From Chthoniobacterales bacterium (lineage in GTDB: Bacteria; Verrucomicrobiota; Verrucomicrobiia; Chthoniobacterales; UBA10450): a stretch of DNA of 64,000 nt. The notes under the pieces were generated by a model that did not search any database, was not told the origin of the DNA, and saw nothing but the letters and a program-made list of their open reading frames with translations. Positions 17,420 to 25,967 of the stretch are shown piece after piece; position 1 is the first letter of the stretch; the number at the start of each line of letters is the position of its first letter. Location of the stretch: the NCBI GenBank assembly GCA_035274845.1, contig DATENU010000011.1, positions 284,578 to 348,577 on the forward strand, read 5' to 3'. The translations under genes and the position numbers were made by a program.

Positions 17420-18232
17420 TTATTGCGACGACTCCCGCCGCAGCGGCGCGTGCGTGTATTGGAATGGCATTGACGCAATGGGCTCTTCCAGCTTTGCGCC
17501 AGCCGACCGGCGGCCGATTACGCGAACGTAGCCCAGGTAATTTCCGGCATCCGCTTCCACCGCCTGAATCTCGGTGGCATTTTCCGGGCAGATCGTCCGC
17601 TGCCATTCCCGCCATTCCCGCCAGCCTTCCGGCATGTCGTCGGCGATTTCCACCGTCACGATACCGGTCTTCTCCCAATGGCGCTTCCACCAGGCCGCCG
17701 AGTGGAGGCACCAGATTCCCGGCTCCCACCAGGCGCGCAGATGCTCGGGCACCTCGCCCTCGATCTCCTGCATCAATCCGCACCCGGCGATGCCGATCGC
17801 GCCGCCCGGTTTCACAAAGCGGGCGAGGTAATTCAGATAACGGTCGTCCGTTCCGTAATAGACGAACGAGTCAATCGAGACCACCGCGTCGAAGAACTCC
17901 TTCGCAAAGGGAAGCGACCGCGCCTCGGCGTGAATTGGGAAGACGCCGCTTTCCGCGCCGGCATCCCGGATCCGCTGAAGATTCTCCGAAACGTCGAACC
18001 ACAGGTCGGTCGCCCAAACCTGCACTCCGAATTCGCGGTTTAGAAAAATGGATGATGCCGCCCGTCCGCAGCCGAGGTCCAGCACGCGCATGCCCGGTCG
18101 CAGTTCGAGTTTCTCCGTGAGCCATTCCGTGATCCGAAGGGCATTCGCGCCGCTGCTGACGCTGGCGACGACCCACTCCGGACTGTAAGCCGACGAACGC
18201 GGGAATCGTTCGGAGAGGAAACGCTGGTCCAT
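17420..18232 (-). CDS. SAM-dependent methyltransferase
   Basis: 270 residues. Motif I is MRVLDLGCGRAASSIFL (about 48-64), followed by VWATDLW, a LPFAKEFFDAVVSIDSFVYYG strand/helix pair and KPGGAIGIAGCGLM. This is a class I methyltransferase of the Methyltransf_11/UbiE-like type. The C-terminal third is tryptophan-rich (HSAAWWKRHWEKTG, EGWREWREWQR), which may form the substrate lid. No pathway genes surround it. Confidence 0.85.
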   Translation of the reverse strand: MDQRFLSERFPRSSAYSPEWVVASVSSGANALRITEWLTEKLELRPGMRVLDLGCGRAASSIFLNREFGVQVWATDLWFDVSENLQRIRDAGAESGVFPIHAEARSLPFAKEFFDAVVSIDSFVYYGTDDRYLNYLARFVKPGGAIGIAGCGLMQEIEGEVPEHLRAWWEPGIWCLHSAAWWKRHWEKTGIVTVEIADDMPEGWREWREWQRTICPENATEIQAVEADAGNYLGYVRVIGRRSAGAKLEEPIASMPFQYTHAPLRRESSQ

Positions 18233-18247
18233 GAGTGGAGGAAAATT

Positions 18248-18427
18248 TTAACGCAGTCGCAGAAGCAGACAGGCAACGATAGCCAGGACCAAGGCGACGA
18301 CGATTTCCAGCGTCGCCACCAGGGAACCGACGTGGCTGGGCTCGTAGGCGATGGCGACCAGGCAGATCGCAGCCCAAATTAAGAGCCCGGCAGCCAGCGA
18401 AATCAAAAAACTTCTCACGGAGCGCAT
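18248..18427 (-). CDS. small two-helix membrane protein
   Basis: 59 residues from the ATG at 18427 (MRSVRSFLISLAAGLL). Two hydrophobic segments are separated by a short polar turn (AYEPSHVGS), and the protein ends in basic LLRLR. It lies 15 bases past the start of the methyltransferase gene on the same strand and may be its leader partner. No family recognised; a real gene is plausible from the clean membrane pattern only. Confidence 0.45.
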   Translation of the reverse strand: MRSVRSFLISLAAGLLIWAAICLVAIAYEPSHVGSLVATLEIVVALVLAIVACLLLRLR

Positions 18428-18537
18428 CCTGCCCGAAGCAACCGAATTGGGCAATCGCGATGGTTGATCAAGCCATGGGCAACCCTGTTTCCCCTTTTAT
18501 CCTCGACATCCTTTGCCCTGCCGCCACTCTCCCTCAC

Positions 18538-19011
18538 ATGACGAACCTGATCCGTGGCATCCTGCTCTCTTTTGTTCTCCTTGGGGCCGGTATGGCCTAT
18601 GGCGGGGTCCCTCCCATGGACGTGACGGTTTCGGACGCCGGCGGCAAAGCCGCCTTCAAAGGCGCGACTAATGCGAACGGGACCTTTGCGACCGCGAATC
18701 TCAAGCCCGGCAATTACGTCGTGCAGTTCAAATCGAGTAGCGGCGGAATGAAGGGCAACCATTACGCGATCGTCGTCTCCGCGGGGACGAAGAAGGTCGC
18801 GGCTGCCACTGTTCCGGGAGAGAATTTCTTCGGTGGCGGAGTGGCCCTGAAGGTAGTGGTCGGAGCTGGTTTGAACATCACTGGGCAGGTGGCTCCGACG
18901 GCGGACAGAAAGACGGCTGAGGACTCACGCAACGTCACCAAGGAACAGGTCAATAATCTGCAGCAACACCAGGATAACAATTTGACGAAGGGGATGGACC
19001 GGAGTCGTTAG
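18538..19011 (+). CDS. exported protein with carboxypeptidase-regulatory-like fold
   Basis: 157 residues from the ATG at 18538, which directly opens a signal peptide (MTNLIRGILLSFVLLGAGMAYG). The mature part holds a transthyretin-like beta domain (MDVTVSDAGGKAAFKGATNANGTFATANLKPGNYVVQFKS), as in CarboxypepD_reg. It is followed by a polar tail rich in Asn/Gln/Lys (KEQVNNLQQHQDNNLTKGMD). Probably a periplasmic or surface protein; function unknown. Confidence 0.68.
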   Translation: MTNLIRGILLSFVLLGAGMAYGGVPPMDVTVSDAGGKAAFKGATNANGTFATANLKPGNYVVQFKSSSGGMKGNHYAIVVSAGTKKVAAATVPGENFFGGGVALKVVVGAGLNITGQVAPTADRKTAEDSRNVTKEQVNNLQQHQDNNLTKGMDRSR

Positions 19012-19181
19012 ACCGCTGATGAGGGCGCGGTCTCGCGATCGGCTCCGTCGATTGGTTAGGTGGTTCGTGCGGGCAGGCCAGTTGCAACGAATGGCCAGGC
19101 GATAGCCGCGCTTGAGGAGCTTTTGCGCCGTCGGAACAGACGCGCGAGCGGGAGTCCGAATGAAATCCTGCCTGGTGTCGG

Positions 19182-19664
19182 CTAAACCAGCTCGCGAAAC
19201 TCCGGGTTGAGCGCCGTGATCCGAGCCAGCATCGCCGACCCCGGAGAAACCATCTCGAAATCCTGAAAATCGAATCCCGGGCCGACCGTGCATCCCGCCA
19301 GGCTAAATTCACCGCGCGGCTTCGCCGCCTGCCAGCATCCCGCCGGAACCACGCAAACAGGACGGCCCTTTCGCGCCCCGCTGGCGAGCACCTCTTCGTG
19401 CACCCCATTCTGCGGATCGATCCAATAGACCACGAGCGGATCGCCTTCGTAAAAATGCCAGGCCTCGTCCGAAGCGACCCGGTGCCAGCGGCTGTGCTGG
19501 CCCTTCAGGAGCAGGAAATAAATCGTCGTCAACGCGGACCGCGCTGATCTGTCATCCAACGGCTGGACCTTAAACGCCGATCGGAAAATCTCCCGGAAGT
19601 AGCCCCCCTCGGGATGAGGCTCCAGGCGCAGCTCACTAATCAGCTCTCTGGCCCGGTCATGCAT
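19182..19664 (-). CDS. cupin_5 (DUF985) family protein
   Basis: 160 residues from the ATG at 19664; the ATG at 19679 would overlap the upstream stop. The whole protein matches the DUF985 cupin family: LRLEPHPEGGYFREIFRS, SALTTIYFLLLKGQHSRWHRV, SDEAWHFYEGDPLVVY, then VPAGCWQAA and GFDFQDFEM. The family is a small single-domain beta-barrel with conserved histidines; its activity is not firmly established. It sits 4 bases downstream of a lipoprotein gene. Confidence 0.88.
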   Translation of the reverse strand: MHDRARELISELRLEPHPEGGYFREIFRSAFKVQPLDDRSARSALTTIYFLLLKGQHSRWHRVASDEAWHFYEGDPLVVYWIDPQNGVHEEVLASGARKGRPVCVVPAGCWQAAKPRGEFSLAGCTVGPGFDFQDFEMVSPGSAMLARITALNPEFRELV

Positions 19665-19668
19665 CGGA

Positions 19669-20028
19669 TCACGGTGCATCGGGATGACTGGCAAGGTATT
19701 TCTCGCTTTGCTGCCGACAGACCGAACACACCGCCCCTTTTACAGCCTTGCGGTACTCACGCGACTTCTTGAGCTCGAGTCTTAGTTCGGCGTTTGGAAA
19801 TTGCCTCTCAAGTTTGTAAGTCGTCAGGTTCGGATCCGATGGCACGGAGTCACTGAATTCGTACATCGTAACCCGGCGAAGCGGGACGTGGTGAATTGTG
19901 CAAACGCCGGAGTGAAGTGACGCGCGCCGAATTTCTCCCGCAGCCTCACGCGAACGTGTGCATCCGTAAAGCGCAAGGCTCGGCAGAACCAACAATGTTG
20001 CCATGGCCCGCTTCTGACCGGAGTTCAT
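19669..20028 (-). CDS. hypothetical lipoprotein with CxxH and CxxC motifs
   Basis: 119 residues. Short basic start, hydrophobic core and lipobox LYGC (Cys near residue 23) indicate a lipoprotein. The mature part has GVCTIHHVPLRRVTMYEF and, near the end, GAVCSVCRQQSEKYL. The CTIH plus CSVC pairs could bind a metal. Family unknown to me. The gene is 4 bases upstream of the cupin gene on the same strand, so the two are probably cotranscribed. Confidence 0.68.
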   Translation of the reverse strand: MNSGQKRAMATLLVLPSLALYGCTRSREAAGEIRRASLHSGVCTIHHVPLRRVTMYEFSDSVPSDPNLTTYKLERQFPNAELRLELKKSREYRKAVKGAVCSVCRQQSEKYLASHPDAP

Positions 20029-20062
20029 GCGAGAGACTCTAATGAAACATCGAAATCACGGA

Positions 20063-22261
20063 TTACTTAACCGGGTCGAGGCGAATTTCGCCGAGATCGA
20101 TCACCGGAGTATCCGCTGTGATCCGGAAGGGAATATCTTTGCCGGCATAAGGCTGGAGCGGCGCAAAATCGTCGCCCCGTCGCGCCGCTTCTTCGACGCT
20201 CGAATTAATGTGGAGAACATAATAGCCGATCGGCAGTCCTCGGTAAGGCTTGTCCTCGTCGAGAATCACGCGATAATCAGGAACTTCCTTGCCGCCCTGG
20301 AGAAGGATCCATGAAGTCTCGCGTTCGCCATCGGGGCGGATCGGCTCGAAACGGAGATCTGCGCCCGGGGCGAGGGAAACGTGGATTGCTCCTTCAGGCA
20401 TTACCGCGTCGAATAGGCTGCGATGTCGTGCCGAGCCAGATGCCAGAACCTCCAGGTTATACGTGCCCTTCTGGATAGAGAAAACGACGGGCTCGGCAAG
20501 AGGCGCTTGAAATTCGTTCATTGGCAGGTCCCAATAAGCTTCGCCCTCCTCACTATCCGGTTTGTTATGTTTCTGAATACGTACTCGCGCCTCGGATTGC
20601 TCCGGAGACTGCTTGCGGCTTGGCTCAATCTGCAATCGCATCGCGACCACGTCGACGTTCACGTCTGTCAGTTCATCCAAATTCTGTGGAATCGGAAGCT
20701 GCACGGAAAAAGTCAGCGCCTTTACGTCCCTGAACTCGCCGTTACGGAGTTCGATGGTGATGGCATCGCGACGATTCACAAAATTCTCGCGAGCCAGGTT
20801 GAGAATGCCCGTTGAGTCCACGTCAGCGAAAGCGGAGAGGAGGCAAGTCCCTGCGAAAAGCCCCCAGTTCACTGAAGTGCCAGACGGAAGCGGTTTGCCG
20901 TTGGCAAGAATTCTGAACCGAACCGGCCGGCGGGCAGGTGGAGGGACATCTTCGCCCAGTTTTCTGAGCGCCTTTGCGGCGTCTTCGGCGACTCGCTCAG
21001 ACGGATTATTTAACAAAACACGCAAGGCGGGTTTCGTCTCCGGGGAGTTGGCGCGGGCCAGAGCAGCCACAATCGCTTCTGCTATGTCCCGGTCCGGATT
21101 CGATTCGGCAAAAGTACGCAGAAGGCTGACAATCCTGGCCTTCGCTTCAGTAGGGATTGTGATCGCGACCGGACGAATAATGTCGCCCGATGACCAAACA
21201 AGCTTGTCAGGATCCGGCGGGAGAAAAGCCATCAAAGCATAAGTGTACTCGCGCCGTTCTCTGGGGTTTGCCCGCAGCGCTAGTTCGGAGATGAACGCCA
21301 AGGAGCGTTCGGAACCGTAAGCCGCAAGTTCGGTAAGCGACGGTGTGTACCAGAGGCCAGGGAATTCAGAATCGTCGACCTTCAATAAGCTTCCGGCGAG
21401 AATTGCTTCCCAATCGAGGCCGCACTTTTTCAAAAACTGAATTCGGGCACTCGGATTCTTGTCCCCAACCCTAACGGGCCTTTCGGTTGCCATTCGAATC
21501 GCGGCTCCCACGGCTTCGTCGAGACGGCGCTCCTGCAAGAGCGCCATGAACTCTCCGATCGACTGTGGTTCGCCCAGGGAACCAGCGCCCGTTCCACACC
21601 AGCCGCCCCACGTGAATTCAGCCAGTCGTTCGACTAATTTGTCGCCGCGCTTCAGGAGCACGTCATCGATCAGTCGATGAAACGCTGCTTCATTTGTCTG
21701 GAAGCTGATCGTGCGCGCGTCCGGTTCTCTTTGCAGGAGCTTGTCCGCCTTGCGCGTGGCGTTTTTGTAAAGCTTCCACGCGGAAATCAATTCCGGCGAT
21801 GCATCCTGAATGCTTGGGTTAGGCGATATGTCTTCCTGCGGGATGGTTACCTTTAGATCCAGAGGGGCGATCTCGCGCGCAATCCAGGCCGCGGCCAACG
21901 TCGGAAAAGGAAATGTCTTGGCATTCGCCCCCTGCGGGAGCCGCACGTAAATGTCGATGACCTGGTCCAGCTCTTTCGAGGTCGCTTTCTCGCAGGCTGC
22001 CTCGAAGAAGCGGGAGAATACTATCCAGGGAGTTGGAAGATCTTTGTCGGAGGCATTTTTTTGTTCGTCGCCCAGCTTCGCTGTCATCCTGATCAAGTCC
22101 GCGGTGGAATATTCTTCAAGCGAGGAATCCGCGTCATCGGCCGCTTTGAACAACGCCGGTCCCTTCAAGGCCAGCAATTCACCAACTGATGGATGGTCTG
22201 TGGCCGCCACCGCTTGCGCAGCGACCAATCCGGCAACGACGATGGGGAGAACAAGTCTCAC
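20063..22261 (-). CDS. large exported protein with HEAT-like repeats
   Basis: 732 residues. A signal peptide (MRLVLPIVVAGLVAAQAVAA) is followed by a helical region. Residues about 385-440 contain HEAT/armadillo-like repeats (IAEAIVAALARANSPETKPALRVLLNNPSERVAEDAAKALRKLG). The C-terminal third is beta-rich (FRILANGKPLPSGTSVNWG, KGTYNLEVLASGSARHRSLFDAV) and may hold carbohydrate-binding-like or transthyretin-like domains. No catalytic motif is visible. It is the only gene in a minus-strand block between the RDD protein and the lipoprotein. Function unknown. Confidence 0.75.
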   Translation of the reverse strand: MRLVLPIVVAGLVAAQAVAATDHPSVGELLALKGPALFKAADDADSSLEEYSTADLIRMTAKLGDEQKNASDKDLPTPWIVFSRFFEAACEKATSKELDQVIDIYVRLPQGANAKTFPFPTLAAAWIAREIAPLDLKVTIPQEDISPNPSIQDASPELISAWKLYKNATRKADKLLQREPDARTISFQTNEAAFHRLIDDVLLKRGDKLVERLAEFTWGGWCGTGAGSLGEPQSIGEFMALLQERRLDEAVGAAIRMATERPVRVGDKNPSARIQFLKKCGLDWEAILAGSLLKVDDSEFPGLWYTPSLTELAAYGSERSLAFISELALRANPRERREYTYALMAFLPPDPDKLVWSSGDIIRPVAITIPTEAKARIVSLLRTFAESNPDRDIAEAIVAALARANSPETKPALRVLLNNPSERVAEDAAKALRKLGEDVPPPARRPVRFRILANGKPLPSGTSVNWGLFAGTCLLSAFADVDSTGILNLARENFVNRRDAITIELRNGEFRDVKALTFSVQLPIPQNLDELTDVNVDVVAMRLQIEPSRKQSPEQSEARVRIQKHNKPDSEEGEAYWDLPMNEFQAPLAEPVVFSIQKGTYNLEVLASGSARHRSLFDAVMPEGAIHVSLAPGADLRFEPIRPDGERETSWILLQGGKEVPDYRVILDEDKPYRGLPIGYYVLHINSSVEEAARRGDDFAPLQPYAGKDIPFRITADTPVIDLGEIRLDPVK

Positions 22262-22476
22262 GAGGTAATCGTATCGAATTGCCAGCGCCTAGTCTACCCG
22301 AAGCAAACCGCCGAGATTTAAAGATTCTCAGGAGACGAATTCGCCGTGTCCGCCGGTTGGACGGACTCGCGGTGGCGAGGTGAACCGCCTGCCAGTTCTC
22401 CCTTGTTCAATTGATTACCGGGGGGCTGCTGGCTGGAGCGGTTGGTTGACCGATGTTTGAACAACCACCGTTCCTG

Positions 22477-22992
22477 CTATGAAATCGTGGATCGCACGTC
22501 GTTGTGGTTAGTCAGCAATACGACGAGCTCGCTCAAGACCCAAGTATGCGTAATCCACCGCAAAGGCGTGGCCCATGCAGGCGCCAATTGAATCATGCGC
22601 CTGTTCACTTCCCGAAAGGGCAGAGACTTATATTCGGCATCGCTGACCTGAAGCCTCGGAAGAATCATAGCGACGGCGGCAAGAACGCCAAGAACGGCGT
22701 CCGGAAGGTAGCGCAGGACCGCCTCGCGATATCCAGTTGTTTCGCCGTCCAACCTGCGGATGCGAATGCCAGCGATAAGCTTTCCTGGGGTGCCGCCGTA
22801 ACGCTGGACGAGGTAGACATGGTAAAACAATCCGAACAACGTCCCCGGCGAAATGTAGTAAACCCCGAAGAGGCGGAAGTTTGAACTGGCCCAGGTGGTC
22901 AATGCCAAGAGCGGCAAGAAAAAGACGAAATCCAACAGGTTAGCAAGGAAACGTACGCCAAACCCAGCATACTGGAGGGGATCCTCGCTCAT
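22477..22992 (-). CDS. RDD-family membrane protein
   Basis: 171 residues from the ATG at 22992. The opening AGFGVRFLANLLDFVFFLPL carries the Arg-Asp pair of the RDD domain. Helices follow, then the conserved basic loop YGGTPGKLIAGIRIRRLDG and a further helix (AVLGVLAAVAMILPRL). RDD proteins are small multi-span membrane proteins of mostly unknown function, with some proposed to be ion exchangers. A gap of about 215 bases to the upstream exported protein gene holds nothing that I can name. Confidence 0.85.
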   Translation of the reverse strand: MSEDPLQYAGFGVRFLANLLDFVFFLPLLALTTWASSNFRLFGVYYISPGTLFGLFYHVYLVQRYGGTPGKLIAGIRIRRLDGETTGYREAVLRYLPDAVLGVLAAVAMILPRLQVSDAEYKSLPFREVNRRMIQLAPAWATPLRWITHTWVLSELVVLLTNHNDVRSTIS

Positions 22993-23142
22993 GAATGTTG
23001 AGCCTGATGACATTCAGCCTGACTCGGCCGGCTGTATAGATAAGCTCGCAGCGGGAACCTGGCCGGAGCATATTCTTACCGTCCCTGGCGACAATTAGAA
23101 AGTCGCCTTGCCCGAGTGATGACGACGTGAAGACAGGCCCAA

Positions 23143-23222
23143 GTGGATCGAGCGCTCCGCCGCTCGATGATGTGTTTCGGCTGCGGGGCTTCAATTATCG
23201 AGCGGCGGAGCGCTCGATCCAC
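23143..23222. repeat. inverted repeat with 26-bp perfect arms
   Basis: Left arm 23143-23168 begins GTGGATCGAG and ends GCCGCTCGAT. The right arm 23197-23222 is its exact reverse complement, with a 28-base spacer. Each arm contains an internal stem (GAGCG / CGCTC). It lies upstream of the UDP-glucuronate decarboxylase-type gene and has the same geometry as the elements at 28656-28740 and 42116-42200. Confidence 0.85.
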
Positions 23223-23279
23223 CTTGGCAACCGAAAATCGCTCGCCAAGGAATCGGTCTCGAATTAAGAAATGCGGAGC

Positions 23280-24251
23280 ATGTCCGCACAAAAAGTTTCA
23301 GTCGTCACCGGTGGGGCGGGGTTTTTGGGATCGCATTTGACGGACCGGCTCCTGGGGGAGGGGCATCGGGTCATTGCGATCGATAACCTCATCACGGGGA
23401 ACCCGGCGAACATCGCGCATCTGGGCGGGAACGAGAATTTCCGGTTCATCAAACACAACGTCTCGAGCTACATCCTGGTCGAGGAGGAAATCGATTACGT
23501 GTTCCATTTCGCCTCGCCCGCCAGCCCGATCGATTACCTGGAACTGCCGATCCCGACGTTGAAAGTCGGCGCGCTTGGGACGCACAACACGCTCGGGCTC
23601 GCCAAGGCGAAGAAGGCGACATTCGTCCTCGCTTCCACCTCGGAATGCTACGGCGATCCGCTCGTTCATCCGCAGACGGAAGATTACTGGGGGAACGTGA
23701 ACCCGATCGGACCCCGCGGCGTTTACGATGAAGCGAAGCGGTTCGCCGAGGCGATGACGATGGCATACCACCGCTATCACGGGATCGACACCAAGATCGT
23801 CCGGATCTTCAACACTTACGGCCCGCGGATGCGGTTGCGCGACGGGCGGGTGGTGCCGGCGTTCATCGGCCAGGCGTTGAGCGAGACGCCGCTCACCATC
23901 TTTGGCGATGGCTCGCAGACGCGCTCGTTCTGTTACGTGTCGGATCTAATCGATGGAATTTTCCGGCTGGCGATGAGCGATTTTCATGAGCCGGTGAACA
24001 TCGGGAACCCGCGGGAAATGACGATCAAACAATTCGCGGAAGAGATTATTCGGATCACCGGAACGAAATCGCAGATCGAATACAAGCCGTTGCCGGTGGA
24101 CGACCCGAAAGTCCGCCAGCCGGACATCACGCGCGCGAAGAAAGTGCTCGGTTGGGAACCGAAGGTGAAGTTCGAGGAGGGGATCGTGAAAACGATCGAC
24201 TATTTCAAGGGCTGCCTGGAGCGCGGCGAGCTGGGCGAACGAATCGTCTAA
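23280..24251 (+). CDS. UDP-glucuronate decarboxylase-type NAD-dependent sugar epimerase
   Basis: 323 residues from the ATG at 23280; an ATG three codons earlier is possible. It is an extended SDR enzyme: NAD-binding [18 protein letters not shown] at the start, catalytic Tyr/Lys in GVYDEAKR, and the UXS-like stretches [57 protein letters not shown] and [16 protein letters not shown]. Members of this clade convert UDP-glucuronate to UDP-xylose for glycan synthesis; a dTDP-glucose dehydratase-like role is less likely. A decayed copy of its last 35 or so codons lies 1 kb downstream, at 25199-25336. Confidence 0.9.
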   Translation: MSAQKVSVVTGGAGFLGSHLTDRLLGEGHRVIAIDNLITGNPANIAHLGGNENFRFIKHNVSSYILVEEEIDYVFHFASPASPIDYLELPIPTLKVGALGTHNTLGLAKAKKATFVLASTSECYGDPLVHPQTEDYWGNVNPIGPRGVYDEAKRFAEAMTMAYHRYHGIDTKIVRIFNTYGPRMRLRDGRVVPAFIGQALSETPLTIFGDGSQTRSFCYVSDLIDGIFRLAMSDFHEPVNIGNPREMTIKQFAEEIIRITGTKSQIEYKPLPVDDPKVRQPDITRAKKVLGWEPKVKFEEGIVKTIDYFKGCLERGELGERIV

Positions 24252-24579
24252 CGCCGATTCGAAATCCCAAATCCCAGGTAAGCCTCAAAATCCAAAAAGG
24301 GGAAAAAGCAGTTTGCTTCCCCGATTTGAAAACCAAGGAGGGGCGCTTTTCAAACCGCCCCAAAAGCAACGGCGGTTTGTAACCGCCGTCGCTTGAATCT
24401 CGGCAAAAGTTCCCGCGCAGAGGGAGTCAACGCCGATCACCTCGCCCTACTGGGTGCTTTGGAATTTTCCTGGGATTTCGGATTTTGTGCTTGGGGTTTC
24501 GAGGGACACCAGATAGGGCTGGGGAGCATTCGATAGCGTTTTTCGGCCGCCACAACCCAGAAAGTAAATCTCTCCTCTT
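24252..24579. repeat. repeat-filled intergenic stretch
   Basis: No gene seen in these 328 bases. The outer arms are AT-rich and inverted relative to each other: 24260-24299 (words AAATCCCAAATCCC, CAAAATCC) and 24461-24506 (GGAATTTTCC, TGGGATTTCGG, GGGGTTTCG). Inside are a hairpin GGCGGTT-TGT-AACCGCC near 24364-24382 and a block AAGGAGGGGCGCTTT ... AAACCGCCCC (24338-24362), also found at about 59557-59625. Confidence 0.6.
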
Positions 24580-25194
24580 ATGAAAACCTCATCGCCGACA
24601 AAATCCGGTCTCCTCACCTTATTCCTCGGCGTGATCTGCGCCGTTTTCGTCGATAGCGCTTTCGCTGCCCAGACTCGGACTCTGCCGGAGATGCGTGTCA
24701 TTCCGACGCGGGTATTGCAAAGAACGATCAGTCCCAAGTTCTACCAGAGTCTGCTCATTTCCCCGGTCAAAGGATGGATCGTGGTCCGCGCGCAGTTGAC
24801 CGGGACCCATCTCTCCGGGATCAGAGTAATTCATTCGGAGCTAAACCATGAGTGGGATTGGCTTGCCGTTAAGCGAGCGCAGGAGGTGCTGATCGCGGGC
24901 AATTCTACAGCCGATAGTCCGAACCTCGGCGCTTCGGTTCTGCTGCACCTGCTCATTTATCAGATTGCTGATGGCACGATGGCGCTTTCCTTCGCGCATC
25001 TCGACGAACCAGGCGGCGACCAGGCGCAATATTATGGCTGCTCCCGCCTCGCCGTCTTGAAAGCAGACGGGAAATGGACGGATATCAAGGGGCCGGAAGG
25101 TCTCGAGGGAAAAGGCTGGGTGGTTCGGCGCGGAATCAAGGATAACATTGAAGCCGTGTTGAAGATGGAGCCACACCTCCCCGGCCCCCGTTGA
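24580..25194 (+). CDS. exported protein of unknown function
   Basis: 204 residues. A signal peptide (SGLLTLFLGVICAVFVDSAFAA) precedes a mixed alpha/beta domain with FYQSLLISPVKGWIVVRAQLTG, LLHLLIYQIADGTMALSFAHLDEPGG and YYGCSRLAVLKADGKW. I do not recognise the family. The gene sits exactly between the intact decarboxylase gene and a degraded copy of that gene's 3' end, which suggests that it came in by an insertion that duplicated its neighbour. Confidence 0.68.
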   Translation: MKTSSPTKSGLLTLFLGVICAVFVDSAFAAQTRTLPEMRVIPTRVLQRTISPKFYQSLLISPVKGWIVVRAQLTGTHLSGIRVIHSELNHEWDWLAVKRAQEVLIAGNSTADSPNLGASVLLHLLIYQIADGTMALSFAHLDEPGGDQAQYYGCSRLAVLKADGKWTDIKGPEGLEGKGWVVRRGIKDNIEAVLKMEPHLPGPR

Positions 25195-25198
25195 GCGG

Positions 25199-25336
25199 CT
25201 GCTCACCCGGGCTCGCTAGGTCCTCGGCTGGGAGCCGAAGGTTAATTTCGGAGAGGGAATCGTGAAGACGATCGATTATTTCCGCGGCTGCCGACCCGTC
25301 GCTGGGCGCGGGCGACGGGTCCGAAAGCAAATCTGA
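25199..25336 (+). pseudogene. relic of the 3' end of a UDP-glucuronate decarboxylase gene
   Basis: Reading from 25199, the frame gives LLTRAR, a TAG stop at 25217-25219, then [20 protein letters not shown] and FRGC. The intact gene at 23280-24251 ends [30 protein letters not shown]. The similarity is clear over about 30 codons with one in-frame stop. After FRGC the sequence runs into a 10-bp palindrome (GACCCGTCGC at 25293-25302, GCGACGGGTC at 25312-25321) and a terminal TGA. It is a dead fragment of a paralogous or duplicated gene, cut off by a REP-like hairpin. Confidence 0.85.
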
Positions 25337-25363
25337 CGAGCAACGGCCCGAGGCCGCCCGTCA

Positions 25364-25750
25364 TTAGGGCGTCTGGTCGCAAACTACTACGTTTGAGTCA
25401 TACATGCCCAGTTTCCAGGCAACCATCCGGATATGGGTGCTGCCACTGCTTCCAATTGGAACGTGGGTGCCATTGGGAACCGCATGGGTAACGCCGTCGC
25501 TACATGGGGTGCTTCCAAAGTGGCAAGGATCGGTATTGTTCGCCACGTTAAAGGTTATGGTATAAAAGATGGTCGCAGCGACGGGACAATCCGTTTCCAG
25601 TTCAACGGTCACGGGGTTGCCGTAATACAGTTCACAAGTTGGATCATGAGCCGGATTGCAAAGATCTCCCAGGGCGGTTGGGAGCGCGGCCAACACCAGG
25701 AGCCCGAGGAGGGCGCCGATTGAGCGAACAAGCGAGGGTTTCGTTTTCAT
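25364..25750 (-). CDS. small secreted cysteine-containing protein
   Basis: 128 residues. A strong signal peptide (SLVRSIGALLGLLVLAALPTALG) is followed by a mature domain of about 100 residues with six or more cysteines, spaced as DLCNPAHDPTCELYYG, ETDCPVAATIFYTITF, DPCHFGSTPCSDG and VVVCDQTP, which suggests disulfides in the periplasm or outside the cell. The TIFYTITF / MVAWKLGMYDS pattern is vaguely like the chitobiase C-terminal beta-sandwich. Function unknown. Confidence 0.65.
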   Translation of the reverse strand: MKTKPSLVRSIGALLGLLVLAALPTALGDLCNPAHDPTCELYYGNPVTVELETDCPVAATIFYTITFNVANNTDPCHFGSTPCSDGVTHAVPNGTHVPIGSSGSTHIRMVAWKLGMYDSNVVVCDQTP

Positions 25751-25967
25751 TGTGGGGTTTTCCAGGGGTTTCTTTCTGTGGGTTGTTTTTGGGGTGGGGG
25801 GCGGAGGAAGGGGTGAGCGGATTGGGGGCGGGAGGAAATTCGAAGGGGTGACTTGATCGTGGTTGGCTCGAAGCGCGCAGTCAACTGCAAACGTTTCGTC
25901 TTTTCGGCTTGCCTTATCTGACGCGCTACGACCAAATCATGGAACTCAATCCAGTTCCCCCTTCGCC

